A DNA stretch of 64,000 nucleotides from CAVTWJ01 sp963849485 (GTDB taxonomy: Bacteria > Oederibacteriota > Muellerivitia > Muellerivitales > Muellerivitaceae): contig CAWKIF010000071.1 in NCBI GenBank assembly GCA_963849485.1, positions 23,597 to 87,596 on the forward strand, in the 5' to 3' direction. Position numbers and translations under genes: made by a program. Positions 1-11,180 of the stretch are shown in pieces. Under the pieces are notes generated by a model. The model worked only from the letters and a program-made list of their open reading frames with translations, did not search any database and was not told the origin of the DNA. Every line of letters begins with the position of its first letter. Position 1 is the stretch's first letter.

Positions 1-190
1 TCGTCTGATCCATTACTAAAAGTGACTTGTTAACGGCTAGTAAATGTCGGGCCCCTAAGGCTTTTTAACTGGCAATAGCATCGTTAAACCTCTAGAGTAG
101 GAGGTCCGGATTCGAGTGTCATTTCATGGATGAGGACCTTTTTCATGCATGATTTTTCCCTCCGTCTCCCTTCGTCCCTTTTCTTGATAC

Positions 191-1833
191 ATGAAAGGAT
201 TTTCCATGGCCACTCGGCCTCCTCGTTGCCTTTTAGTTTATCCCCGGTTTTCATCCCAATCCTTTTGGAATTACCGGGCCACCTGCGAAGTCGTCGGGGC
301 CAAATATCCCGCCGCTCCCCTGGGGCTCATTACCGTAGCGGGCTTGTTCCCTTCCGATTGGGAAATCCGCTTGAACGACCTGAACGCCCAAGAGTTAAGC
401 GACCGGGACGTCCAATGGTCCGAGATTATTCTCATGGGCGGCATGATTTCACAACAGCCCGACCACCTTCGATTGATCGACCAATTCAAGAAATTAGGCA
501 AGAAGGTCATCGTGGGAGGCCCGGACGCCACTTCCAGCCCCCACCTCTACGACAAAGCCGACCACCTGATTCTTGGGGAGGCCGAAATCACCATGCCCGA
601 GTTCCTGGCCGATTTTCCCCAGGGTAACGCCAAGCACATCTACGCGGCCGGGGAACGCAAGGCCGACATGGCCACGAGCCCCCTTCCGCGGTTTGACCTT
701 TTGAAATTCGACAATTACCTTCACGTGGGCATCCAATGGAACCGGGGCTGCCCCTTCATGTGCGAATTCTGCGACATTATCGAGCTCTTTGGGCGGGTCC
801 CCCGGGGCAAAAGCTCCAAGCAGGTTCTGGCCGAATTGCAAAGCCTCTACGACCTGGGATACCGGGGCCACGTGGACATCGTGGACGATAACTTCATCGG
901 CAACAAGAAGGCGGTTAAGGAGCTGTTGCCGCTCCTGATCCAATGGAACAAGGAACACCGCTACCCTTACGAGTTTTCGACCGAAGCTTCCATGAACCTG
1001 GCGGACGATGAGCCCCTGATGAAGCTCATGCAGGACGCCGGTTTCACCTGGATTTTCGTAGGGATCGAAAACCCCGATGAGGAAACCCTGAAGGCCACCC
1101 AAAAGCGGCAGAACACCCACCGCTCCATCGCGGATAGCATCCACAAGATCCAAAAGCACGGCATGATCGTGAACGCCGGCTATATCGTGGGTTTCGACAA
1201 CGAGGGCAGCCAAGTGGCCCAGTCCATCCTTGACTGCATCGAGGAAACCGCCATCCCCGTCAACATGGTGGGCCTGCTCTTTGCCCTGCCCAACACCCAG
1301 CTGACGAAACGGCTCAAGCGTGAAAACCGCCTGGACCCTTCCTTCGAGATCCCCCCGCAGACACGGCCTGCCAATGCGTGGCGGGCCTGAATTTCACCAC
1401 CATCAGGCCCCGCTGGGAAATCTTGAGCGACTTCCACCGCATCGTGAAGGAAGCCATGTCCCCCGAGAAATACTTCGGCAGGGTCTTGAGGTTGTCCATG
1501 GTCATGGATTGTTCCCAGGCCAAGATGAAGGCGCCCTTAAAGCACCACTTGAGGGACTTGCGATCCTTCTTCAGGCTTAGCATGAGGCTGGGAACCTGGA
1601 AGTCCACCCGGCGCTATTATTGGAAGGTGCTGTTCAACTGCCTTTTGAAAAATCCAGGAGCATTCCGGAACATGGTTTCAGTGATGGCCCTCTACCTTCA
1701 TTTCAATGATTTCCGGGATTACGTGTTGAACCGTCTGGGGAACGAGATCACCATCCTTGAAAAAGACGGCGACCCCCGGTTGAATCCCGCAAGCGCCCTG
1801 AACCTGGCGCCCCAAGCGGCCCTCCAAGCATAG
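191..1833 (+). CDS. B12-binding-type radical SAM protein with DUF4070 C-terminus (one frameshift)
   Basis: Residues 1-150 resemble a cobalamin-binding Rossmann domain, but I see no DxHxxG base-off motif. The radical SAM core carries a CxxxCxxC cluster motif at Cys187, Cys191 and Cys194 (GCPFMCEFCD), followed by the DxVDDNFIGNK and FSTEASMNLADD motifs typical of the DUF4070 group that includes the hopanoid methylase HpnP. The C-terminal DUF4070 domain (AGLNFTTIRPRWEIL onward) lies in another frame. Adding one C to the C6 run at 1351-1356 joins the two parts into about 547 residues. ATG at 206 is an alternative start. A strong hairpin follows the stop. Substrate unknown; no hopanoid genes are nearby. 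Family confident, function not. Confidence 0.8.
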
Positions 1834-1885
1834 GATTCCGTCCGTTCCCCGGCGGCCGAACACCCGGAATCCTTGTTTTCCTCTT
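1833..1885 (+). terminator. Two-stem intrinsic terminator after radical SAM gene
   Basis: GGATTCCG at 1833-1840 pairs with CGGAATCC at 1865-1872, and inside it GTTC pairs with GAAC around a GC-rich loop. A T-rich stretch (ttgttttcctcttt) follows. The stem begins on the last base of the stop codon. Confidence 0.6.
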
Positions 1886-1963
1886 TGTGACATTATGATC
1901 CCAGTCATTCATTTATTTTGTCCCAAAGGTTAGCTTGAGGCCTCAAGACTCTGGGGAGGGCTC

Positions 1964-2884
1964 ATGCCGGGTTTGACCGCCACTGAAAGCAATCACGCCG
2001 CCGTGATCCGCCGGGTCGCCTCCGGCATCCGCCGCCGGGTCCTCGAACACACCCTCAAGAACAACGGGGGTTATCTCAGCCAAGCCAGTTCCTCCGCCGA
2101 AATCCTCGCCACCCTCTATACCCGCGTCATGAACCTGGGGCCCGTCCCTGAACCCATCCGACCCGTAGCATTCGCGGGCGTTCCTGGCGAAGGCAATCCT
2201 CACTACCGCACGGGCGAGTTCTATAACGGCCCGAAGGGCCCGGATTTTGACCGTTTCATCCTTTCCCCCACCCATTACTCCCTGGTGCTCTACGCCTGCC
2301 TCGTCGAGACCGGCCGCATGCATCCGGAGGGTTTTAAGGATTTCAACAAGGACGGCGGCATCCTGGAAATGATCGGGGCCGAGCATTCTCCTGGCATGGA
2401 AGTGATGACCGGCTCCCTGGGGCAGGGCATCAGTCAGGCGGCGGGGATCGCCCTGGCCCGCAAGCTCAAGGGTGAAAAGGGCAAGGTCTGGGTCTTCATG
2501 TCCGACGGGGAACTGCAGCCGGGCATGGTTTGGGAAGCCCTTCAATGCATGGCCTTTTACAAGTTGGAAAACATGGGAATCTACGTGGACGTAAATGGCT
2601 ACCAATGCGACGGCAAAACCTCCGATGTCATGGGCATCGAACCCCTTCAGGACAGGTTCAAGGCCTTCGGATGCGAGGTGTTCCGGGTGAACGGTCATGA
2701 TCCCGAGGCCCTGGCGGCCCCAGTTCTTTCCCACCCGACGGGGAAACCCCTGGTCGTCCTGTGTGACACCATCCCCTGGAAGGGCCTGGACCCCCTGAAG
2801 ACCCGTGCGCCCAAATTTCATTACCTGCGGTTCAACAATGAAGCCGAAAAAAAGGTTTACGAGGACTACTTCAAAAAACTTTAA
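1964..2884 (+). CDS. Transketolase N-terminal subunit (TPP-binding)
   Basis: 306 residues matching the N-terminal half of transketolase: it holds the pyrophosphate end of thiamine diphosphate. Visible signatures are the GSLGQGISQAAGIALA segment and the Mg-TPP motif starting at MSDGE (residues 179-183), ending about 30 residues later in DVNGYQCDG. The partner C-terminal half is the next gene, 150 bases downstream, separated by an inverted-repeat element. Split transketolases act on ketose phosphates in the pentose phosphate pathway or in dedicated sugar routes (for example apulose-4-phosphate transketolase AptA/B). The RuBisCO-like gene next door favours a dedicated route, but the substrate cannot be read from sequence. 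Confidence 0.88.
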   Translation: MPGLTATESNHAAVIRRVASGIRRRVLEHTLKNNGGYLSQASSSAEILATLYTRVMNLGPVPEPIRPVAFAGVPGEGNPHYRTGEFYNGPKGPDFDRFILSPTHYSLVLYACLVETGRMHPEGFKDFNKDGGILEMIGAEHSPGMEVMTGSLGQGISQAAGIALARKLKGEKGKVWVFMSDGELQPGMVWEALQCMAFYKLENMGIYVDVNGYQCDGKTSDVMGIEPLQDRFKAFGCEVFRVNGHDPEALAAPVLSHPTGKPLVVLCDTIPWKGLDPLKTRAPKFHYLRFNNEAEKKVYEDYFKKL

Positions 2885-2893
2885 AACCTACAT

Positions 2894-3007
2894 CCAACAC
2901 TAAGTCACAAAGACACAAAGAAAATCACAGAAGGGTATGAGACTAATGAAAATGGGAAATAGATTAGGGCTTTTGCTTTCTTTCGTGACTTTGTGGCTTC
3001 GTGTTGG
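2894..3007. repeat. Intergenic inverted-repeat element, copy 1 (ACAAAG type)
   Basis: The left arm begins CCAACACTAAGTCACAAAG at 2894 and the right arm ends CTTTGTGGCTTCGTGTTGG at 3007. The arms are near-complementary over about 27 bases and enclose about 55 bases. This copy uses the word ACAAAG where other copies use GCCAAG or GCGAAG. It lies between the two transketolase halves, ending 30 bases before the second start. Confidence 0.75.
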
Positions 3008-3037
3008 CTGTGGGTGTTCGCTTTACCGGGGGTTTCG

Positions 3038-4044
3038 ATGGAAATTCTAACCAAGGTTCACGCCCGTAAGCTGGTGGAATGGGCCGCCGACAAGCCCGAG
3101 GTGGTGGTGCTCTCCGCCGACCTGACCGGCTCCACCGAGGCGGACCTTTTCCAAAAGGCCTATCCCCAACGGTTCTTTTCCATGGGCATCGCCGAGCAAA
3201 ACATGCTCAGCTTCGCCGGGGGGATGGCCCGGGAAGGCTACATCCCCCTCATCCACACCTTTGCCGTCTTTATATACCGCCGGGCCTACGACCAAATCGC
3301 CATGTCGGTCGCCTATCCCAACCTGCCGGTGAAGATGTTCGGGTTTTTGCCGGGCATCCTGACCCCCGGCGGGGCCACCCACCAAGCCATTGAGGATATC
3401 TCGGTCATGCGGTCCCTCCCCAACATGACGATTCTGGAAGTCGGCGACGCCACCGACGCGGAAACGGTCTTGGAGGCGGCATACCAAATACCTGGGCCCG
3501 TTTACGTGCGCACCCTGCGGGGGAACTGCCCCGTCTTTTTGAGCGGGCCGAACCCATGCGATTCAACCGCGCCCGCCATTTGAACAGCGGAAAGGACTTG
3601 GCGCTCTTCACTTCCGGCATCTGCACCGAGGAAGCCCGCAAGGTGGTGGAAGTTTTGGCGGCGAAAGGTCTTTCCATCGAGCATCTGCACGTCTCCACCT
3701 TGAAACCCTTTACCGATCCCCAGATCCGGGAATCGCTCGGGAAGGTCCGCTATGGGGCAATCACGTTGGAAAACCACTCGGTGGTCGGGGGACTGGGCAC
3801 GGCGGTGGCGGAAGTAATCGCCGAGGAAAGTATCCCTTGCCGCCTTGTTCGCATGGGCATCCGCGACAAGTTCCTCCACGGGGCCAGCCGGACGACCCTG
3901 GCCCGAGAAAACCAAATGGAGGGCATGTCCCTGGTGGGAGAAATCGAGAAACTCACCGGCCAAACATTCGGCATATCGGCAGGGGACCTGGGGTCGGTTC
4001 ATTTGACCCCGGTCCATAGTGAAGCCAAGGCGGAGGCGCTCTAA
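3038..4044 (+). CDS. Transketolase C-terminal subunit (one frameshift)
   Basis: About 335 residues once joined. The first part holds the transketolase pyrimidine-binding domain (ADLTGSTEADLF, then MGIAEQNMLSFAGGMA, with the catalytic Glu of GIAEQN). The second is the C-terminal transketolase domain (LALFTSGICTEEA, TLENHSVVGGLG). The frame breaks at the T5 run at 3536-3540; one more T gives VFFERAEPMRFN and restores the domain. ATG 3038 is chosen because upstream codons lie inside the repeat element. The stop overlaps the next start as TAATG, so translation is probably coupled to the RuBisCO-like protein. Functions only together with the N-terminal subunit. Confidence 0.85.
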
Positions 4045-5216
4045 TGGGTGAACCACATGCTTGCCGACATGAGTTTTGCAAGGACTGCGACCGTTTCGGG
4101 GCCTGGTACCGATTGACCGGAACCTTGGAAGAGGCCCGGGCCAAGGCCAAGGACCTTTGCCTGGAACAGACGGTGGAATTCCCGGAAGACATCGTCCCCG
4201 AAGGTTTTATCCAGGACCAGGTGGTGGGTCAAATCGCCGATTTCGTGCCAGTAGAGGGTTCCAACGGTTCGGAATGGAGGGCGCTGGTCACTTTCCTCAA
4301 CGATGACACAGGGATGGAATTGACCCAGCTTTTGAACGTCCTTTACGGCAATATCAGCCTGAAAAAAGGTTTCCGGCTCGAACGCCTGAAGGATTGCTTC
4401 AACCTTTGGAACAAGTTCAAGGGTCCCCGCTTTGGGGAGCCGGGCATCCGGGAAATCACCGGGATCCGGCACCGCCCCCTGCTCTGCACCGCCATCAAGC
4501 CCCTGGGGATGTCGGGCCCGGCGCTGGCCGAGCGGGCCTACAAGTTCGCCTCGGGCGGGATCGACATCGTCAAGGACGACCACGGCCTCACCAACCAGCC
4601 CTTCGCCCGCTTCGCGGAAAGGGTGGAGCTTTGCGTTGAGGCGGTCGCGAAGGGAAGCGAAAGGGCCGGCCGAAAAATCCTCTACGCCCCTAACATCACC
4701 GCCCCCGCGGGCGAATTGGAACACCGGGCCTGGTACGCCAAGCGCCAGGGCGCGGGCGCCCTGCTGGTTTGCCCGGGCTTAAGCGGGTTCGACAGCATGC
4801 GCGCCTTGGCTGATGATGAGGATATCAACCTGCCCATCCTGGCCCACCCCGCCCTTTTGGGAAGCTTCGTGACCAGCCGGGAAAACGGCATTTCCCCCTT
4901 CGCCCTCTTCGGGCAGATCATGCGCCTGGCCGGGGCCGACGCCACCATTTACCCCCACTTCGGGGGCCGGTTCGGCTTCACGCTGGATGAATGCCGGGAA
5001 ATCGTGGTGGGTTCCTCCATTTCCATGGGCAACCTGAAGCCGATCTTTCCCACCCCCGGGGGAGGGATGAACCTGAAACGGATACCCGAGTTGATGGAGT
5101 TCTATGGGAAGGACGTGATCTTCCTGATGGGCGGGGACTTGATTAAAAACGGACCGGATATCGAGGATAACTGCAAGCTCTTCGTCGAGATGGTGGAGAA
5201 AAACGCTATTCAATAA
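4044..5216 (+). CDS. RuBisCO-like protein, form IV
   Basis: 390 residues with the RuBisCO large-chain fold. Conserved positions include Lys152 (TAIKPLG, equivalent to spinach Lys175), the carbamylation-site motif KDDH at 177-180, the His of ILAHPALLGSF and a GGGMN phosphate-binding loop. Two positions needed for carboxylation differ: the metal-binding Glu of KDDE is His, and the loop-6 GK motif is replaced by HFGGRFGFT. It should therefore enolise or isomerise a ketose phosphate instead of fixing CO2. The KDDHG form recalls the Rhodospirillum rubrum type, a 5-methylthioribulose-1-phosphate isomerase (from memory). Coupled by TAATG to a transketolase. Alternative: a 3-oxo-isoapionate-4-phosphate decarboxylase relative (OiaX). 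Confidence 0.85.
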   Translation: MGEPHACRHEFCKDCDRFGAWYRLTGTLEEARAKAKDLCLEQTVEFPEDIVPEGFIQDQVVGQIADFVPVEGSNGSEWRALVTFLNDDTGMELTQLLNVLYGNISLKKGFRLERLKDCFNLWNKFKGPRFGEPGIREITGIRHRPLLCTAIKPLGMSGPALAERAYKFASGGIDIVKDDHGLTNQPFARFAERVELCVEAVAKGSERAGRKILYAPNITAPAGELEHRAWYAKRQGAGALLVCPGLSGFDSMRALADDEDINLPILAHPALLGSFVTSRENGISPFALFGQIMRLAGADATIYPHFGGRFGFTLDECREIVVGSSISMGNLKPIFPTPGGGMNLKRIPELMEFYGKDVIFLMGGDLIKNGPDIEDNCKLFVEMVEKNAIQ

Positions 5217-5225
5217 CCAATTTTT

Positions 5226-5366
5226 ACCGCCAAGCCCATTGGGACCGCACCCAATGGGCAGGGGCCAAGACCGCCAAGAACAGCAAAAAACAATAAGTTG
5301 GGAATTCTTTAAAATCTAAAACTTTGCTTTAGGTTTCCTTGGCGAACTTGGCGTCTTGGCGGTGAA
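5226..5366. repeat. Intergenic inverted-repeat element, copy 2 (GCCAAG type, interrupted left arm)
   Basis: The left arm ACCGCCAAG...ACCGCCAAGAAC (5226-5281) is complementary to the right arm CTTGGCGAACTTGGCGTCTT...GGCGGT (about 5339-5363). The left arm is split by about 27 bases containing a small palindrome, CCCATTGGGaccgcaCCCAATGGG (5235-5258). That palindrome recurs inverted in copy 3. Confidence 0.8.
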
Positions 5367-5489
5367 ATTAGATGTTCTTCTGGCTGCTGGTCTAGCCCCC
5401 TATTCATTCATTGATTTCACTTGTCCCCCTAGTGTAAAACTAACACTCATTTCTTTAAGTCCACGCTGTTTTAAAGGGGAAGCGCCGCG

Positions 5490-7768
<2,279 letters not shown>

Positions 7769-7800
7769 AAGGTTTTTAGAGTCTCTAACAAAATCTATTG

Positions 7801-7938
7801 AACCGCCAAGACGCCAAGGACGCCAAGAACAACTAAAGTAAAAAAAGTTTAAAATCCTTTAAAACCTGATTGGTTTTTGTCTTTCTTGGCGAACTTTGCC
7901 ACTGAACATTGGGTGCGGACCCAATGTTCTTGGCGGTA
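7801..7938. repeat. Intergenic inverted-repeat element, copy 3 (GCCAAG type, interrupted right arm)
   Basis: Left arm ACCGCCAAGACGCCAAGGAC continues as GCCAAGAAC (7802-7830); right arm TTCTTGGCGAACTTTGCC...TCTTGGCGGT (7883-7937). The right arm is interrupted near 7901-7927 by ACATTGGGtgcggaCCCAATGT. This is the reverse orientation of the palindrome inside copy 2. Confidence 0.8.
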
Positions 7939-8008
7939 AAAATCGTTTTTGCTTTGAGGTTTTGTTACAGGTTCTTAGTATTTCTCACCCGATGTCTAAG
8001 GAAATGGA

Positions 8009-8578
8009 ATGAACTTTCAAAAAGTGAACGTGAAGATTTTTCTGGAAAAGGGCCAGGACATCCCCCTGGGCCAATTCATCAATATCTTTCACCGGTTTAT
8101 CCAGAACAACCTCTTGGAAGGCATGCTGGTGGACGTGGCCGAATATACCCATGTCCATGAGGGGCCCGGGGTGCTTCTGATCGCCCATGAGGGCAACTAC
8201 AGCCTGGACGAGACGGATGGCAAAAGAGGCCTGCTTTATAACCAGAAAAGGTTACGCGTGGCGCAGGGGAAGGAAAACATGAAAATCGCCCTCCGCCGGG
8301 CCTTGAAGGCCTGTGAATTGCTGGAGAAGGAGCCGGAACTGGCGGGGAAACTGAAGTTCAACCTTTCTCATATGAGGATTTGGGTGAATGACCGCCTGGG
8401 CACTACCGAAAAGAACCGGGGGTTCTTCGAATTGGAGGAAGCCATCCGTTCTGTTTTGGACCCCCTGGCCGGCACCCCGGTCAAGCTGATACCCGAAATG
8501 GACAGCCGTAAACTCTCCGCCTTCGAGGTGGAGATGGACAAGCCCCTCTCCATGGCCGCTTTGTCGGGGAAGGCATAG
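8009..8578 (+). CDS. Conserved-looking protein of unknown function downstream of sulfite reductase
   Basis: 189 residues, soluble, without signal peptide or membrane segment. I do not recognise a named domain. The N-terminal half has an alternating hydrophobic pattern around FLEKGQDIPLGQFINIFHRF and VDVAEYTHVHEGPG; the C-terminal half is helical and charged. It follows the sulfite/nitrite reductase in the same direction after repeat copy 3, so a role in that electron-transfer or sulfur step is plausible but unproven. Its stop marks the left border of the tandem array. The ATG start is preceded by AAGGAAATGG. Confidence 0.6.
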   Translation: MNFQKVNVKIFLEKGQDIPLGQFINIFHRFIQNNLLEGMLVDVAEYTHVHEGPGVLLIAHEGNYSLDETDGKRGLLYNQKRLRVAQGKENMKIALRRALKACELLEKEPELAGKLKFNLSHMRIWVNDRLGTTEKNRGFFELEEAIRSVLDPLAGTPVKLIPEMDSRKLSAFEVEMDKPLSMAALSGKA

Positions 8579-8604
8579 TTTTTCCCCTTGCCGATCTTGG
8601 GCTT

Positions 8605-9072
8605 GCCGTTTACCAGCTAACCGCCCTGTTTATCACCTAAGGCACTGCTGTTTACCAGGTTTGACGTGCGTTGTTTACCACCCCACCCCGCCTGTTTACC
8701 ACCTTGGACCTTGCTGTTTACCAGCCACGGGCTAATGCCGGTAGATTCACGGGTTATGTCGGTAGGTTGGAGGAGTCTGCCGGTAGGTTCACCGGTACCG
8801 TTAACCAGCTTCCCGTCCTGTTAACCAGGTTGGCCAGTGCCGTTAACCGGCCTCCCACCCCTGTTAACCAGGTTTGCCGGTACCGATAACCAGCTTCCCA
8901 GGCCTGTTAACCAGGTTCACAGGGTATTACTCAGGTTCGTGGGTGCTGTTACTCGGCTTCCCGGCCATGCCCACCGAAGCCCAAGGGCGTAGGCGGGCCT
9001 TGTTACCTGGCTTCCCGGGTTGTTATTTGGTTTAGTGGGATCTGTTACTTGGCTTCCCAGCCTAGTTACCCC
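8605..9072. repeat. Degenerate tandem array, ~20 units of about 21 bp, in a convergent intergenic region
   Basis: Units start with a pyrimidine/T-T-A core followed by CCAGSTT- or GGCTTCCC-like words. The core drifts along the array: TGTTTACCA (8630-8735), then CGGTAGRTT (about 8740-8790), then GTTAACCAG (8800-8920), then GTTACTCGG/GTTACTTGG (8930-9065). In the middle section pairs of units form a 42-44 bp dimer, with GTACCG/GTGCCG/GTACCG/GTATTA at 8795, 8837, 8880 and 8924. It fills the whole gap between two convergent genes. No constant spacers as in CRISPR; no credible gene. Confidence 0.8.
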
Positions 9073-9075
9073 TTT

Positions 9076-10374
9076 TTAAAACGTGTAACGCATTTCTGAG
9101 AAAAAGCCCTGCGTCGGCTGAAGAAAACCGTAGGGGGTATCCTGCGCCCCGTAGTAGATATCCCAACCCACCCAGCCCTTGAGGCGGTCATTGAAAGCGT
9201 AGTTCACCGAGGGCCTGATATACCCGTCGCTTTGGGTCAGGTCGATCACCCCAAAAACCTCGGCCCCCAGGGTTTCGTTGAACCAGTTATCGCTGACACG
9301 AAAACTCATTTCATAACTTTCCGCTTTCTGTTGGCTGTTCACGATCGCGTTGAGAAGCTCCACCTGCGCCGGTACGGCCCCTTGGCCTGGATTAGGCGGC
9401 TGAAAATTTTGTACCCAGCGCCCGATAATCTGGGTATTTACGTTTAGCTCCTGGTCAAAAGACCGGTCCACTCCCAGTACCCATTGGAAATAGGGGTCGA
9501 CCTGGTTCGGGTCCGAAGGGTCCGGCCCCGTTGGATGCACATAGACGGCCTCGCCCCTCACCCCGAAGGGGCCCAGGTTGTGGGCAAAGTCGGCGCCCGC
9601 CGCGTCCACCTGGTCATAGCGCAGGTCCAAGAGCGGCCCCCCGGCGCTGTTGCCGTCGAGGCTCAGGGTCGGCAATAGGCGGTAACCCCGGAAATAACTG
9701 AGCGACCAATCGTAATCCCCGCCGGTTTTGTTCAGCCTCACGCCCACTTCGCTATGGGCCAGGGTTTGCGCGGGCAAGGTCGGGTTGTAGGCAAAACCGC
9801 CTCCCGCGGGAAGCGGAAACCGGGTGGGCTCGAAAAAGGGCGTGGTGAACAGGGTCAGGTCCAACTCGCTGTTCAGGTAATCATCCAGCTTCAGCGCGTT
9901 GGTCCCCAGCCGTGTATCGTCGTCAAAGGGAAGTTGAACCGTCAGGTCATGGGGGGTCAGGTTGTCGGTGGGGTTGATGCCGTCGGCCCTTCCCCGTCCC
10001 ACGATCTGCTTACCGGCGCGGATATCCACCTGACCCAAATGAAAGGTCGCGTAACCTTCCACAAGGTCAAAAACGGCTGGATCGCCGTTGACCGCGTTGG
10101 GCTCCATCACCCGGGCGTCGATCTTTCCATCCAGGGAATCATCCACCAAGGGAAAAGCCTTCAATTCGGCGGTTTGGCCCCACAAATTTTGCTCCCCGTT
10201 GAAGGCCTTGGAATTTTCGAAGGTGTCGGTCCGCAGGGCCAGGCTGACCTTTTCGTTCTGCCACAGGTCATTCAAGAAGCCCGCCGGGCCCGGGACTGGT
10301 GTTTCATCCGCCCAAAGGGAAGCCGAAACACCCGCCGCCAGCCACAGGGCCAAACCCAGCAGGCGAAGCTTCAT
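9076..10374 (-). CDS. Outer-membrane beta-barrel protein, DUF1302-like
   Basis: 432 residues with a cleavable signal peptide (hydrophobic stretch 5-20, ending near SLWADE). The rest alternates polar and hydrophobic short strands, with GYATFHLGQVDIRAGKQIVG and a terminal EMRYTF ending in Phe, typical of a BAM-inserted barrel. It overlaps the upstream LolA-like gene by four bases (ATGA), forming a three-gene operon with the RND transporter. DUF1302-type barrels commonly accompany RND exporters and LolA-like proteins; I infer a shared role in moving a lipid or hydrophobic compound to or through the outer membrane. Cargo unknown. Confidence 0.75.
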   Translation of the reverse strand: MKLRLLGLALWLAAGVSASLWADETPVPGPAGFLNDLWQNEKVSLALRTDTFENSKAFNGEQNLWGQTAELKAFPLVDDSLDGKIDARVMEPNAVNGDPAVFDLVEGYATFHLGQVDIRAGKQIVGRGRADGINPTDNLTPHDLTVQLPFDDDTRLGTNALKLDDYLNSELDLTLFTTPFFEPTRFPLPAGGGFAYNPTLPAQTLAHSEVGVRLNKTGGDYDWSLSYFRGYRLLPTLSLDGNSAGGPLLDLRYDQVDAAGADFAHNLGPFGVRGEAVYVHPTGPDPSDPNQVDPYFQWVLGVDRSFDQELNVNTQIIGRWVQNFQPPNPGQGAVPAQVELLNAIVNSQQKAESYEMSFRVSDNWFNETLGAEVFGVIDLTQSDGYIRPSVNYAFNDRLKGWVGWDIYYGAQDTPYGFLQPTQGFFSEMRYTF

Positions 10375-11180
10375 GGGCGTTCCAGGGAGCGGGTGGTGAA
10401 AAGACCGTCCTCCACGGGGCTTTTGATATCCAGATGGGCGAAGTCAAAAACCGTCTTATGGCCGGTTTGTACATTGTCCATCTCGCGGTGAACGACCAGC
10501 CAGCGGTCCGGATGGGACGAGGCCTGTTGGTAGCCCGAGGTGGTTTGGGTCTTGAACAGCTCCCCATTCAAGTCGTAATAGTCCACCTTCGCCTCAATAA
10601 AGTTGTCCTTGCGAATCCAGGAAACCTTTTTGCTGTAGCCCGTGTCGTCCTTCAGTTGATCCGTCGCGGGCACCGACTCGACGACATAACAATCCGCGCC
10701 GCCCACCGCCTCCATTCCCGTCAGCCGGTGGCTATAGGCCTCCACCTTCGGCAATGAAATGTCGCCGTAAGAAAAGTCGGAACCGAAAAAGCTGTCCTTT
10801 TTGTTATTGGCGACCAACCGCCGGCTCTTTTGAAGGGCCGGCAGGAAGATCCATTGGTCGTCATCGGCGCCGCTATGCTCGATCTGGAGGAACCCGGTGC
10901 CCCGCACATCCGCCGGCTCCAAAAACTTGGCCAGGGTCTTGGAATCAACGCCGTTGGCTTCCAGCGCCTGCACGTTGGCCAGCTTTCTCTCCCGCTTCTC
11001 CCCCTGGGCGTTGAAAAGCACCATGGTGCTGTCGGCTTTGAAGGCCTTTACCTTGGTCACGTAAAAGTTTTTTTCCATGATCTGCTTGGCAGTCAAAGCC
11101 TCATCCGCCCAAGCGTTTCTCAACCCCAACCCTAACAATGCCAGGGCCCCGATCAGGGCCATCGTTTTTTTCCGGTTCAT
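10371..11180 (-). CDS. Periplasmic outer-membrane lipoprotein-sorting-like protein (LolA/LolB fold)
   Basis: 269 residues with a signal peptide (MALIGALALLGLGLRNAWA). The mature part matches the COG2834-type 'outer membrane lipoprotein-sorting protein' family: MEKNFYVTKVKAFKADSTMVL, then DQWIFLPALQKSRRL, then GSDFSYGDISL and YVVESVP. The fold is a half-barrel able to shield acyl chains. It overlaps both neighbours by four bases (ATGA), so all three are translated as a unit. It is the likely periplasmic carrier between the RND pump and the outer-membrane barrel. It is not the housekeeping LolA, which is shorter. Confidence 0.8.
   Translation of the reverse strand: MNRKKTMALIGALALLGLGLRNAWADEALTAKQIMEKNFYVTKVKAFKADSTMVLFNAQGEKRERKLANVQALEANGVDSKTLAKFLEPADVRGTGFLQIEHSGADDDQWIFLPALQKSRRLVANNKKDSFFGSDFSYGDISLPKVEAYSHRLTGMEAVGGADCYVVESVPATDQLKDDTGYSKKVSWIRKDNFIEAKVDYYDLNGELFKTQTTSGYQQASSHPDRWLVVHREMDNVQTGHKTVFDFAHLDIKSPVEDGLFTTRSLERP

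Noticed and set aside
1..190. tRNA or leader RNA at the window start
   Set aside because: No cloverleaf, anticodon arm or strong hairpin could be found; nothing supported in this stretch.
494..1213. Long minus-strand open frame opposite the radical SAM gene
   Set aside because: It is a shadow of a motif-complete gene; no recognisable domain. The same applies to similar frames throughout the GC-rich half.
4044..5216. True carbon-fixing RuBisCO large subunit
   Set aside because: Glu of KDDE replaced by His and loop-6 Lys absent; no phosphoribulokinase in view.
5235..5258. Intrinsic terminator after the RuBisCO-like gene
   Set aside because: No T-run follows, and the same palindrome occurs inverted in another repeat copy, so it is better explained as an inserted element.
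8671..8889. Small protein with heptad-like repeats inside the tandem array
   Set aside because: The protein repeat simply mirrors the 21-base DNA period; no ribosome-binding site, and the frame is lost where units change length.
8605..9072. CRISPR array
   Set aside because: Repeat units are degenerate and contiguous, with no unique spacers of constant length and no cas genes.
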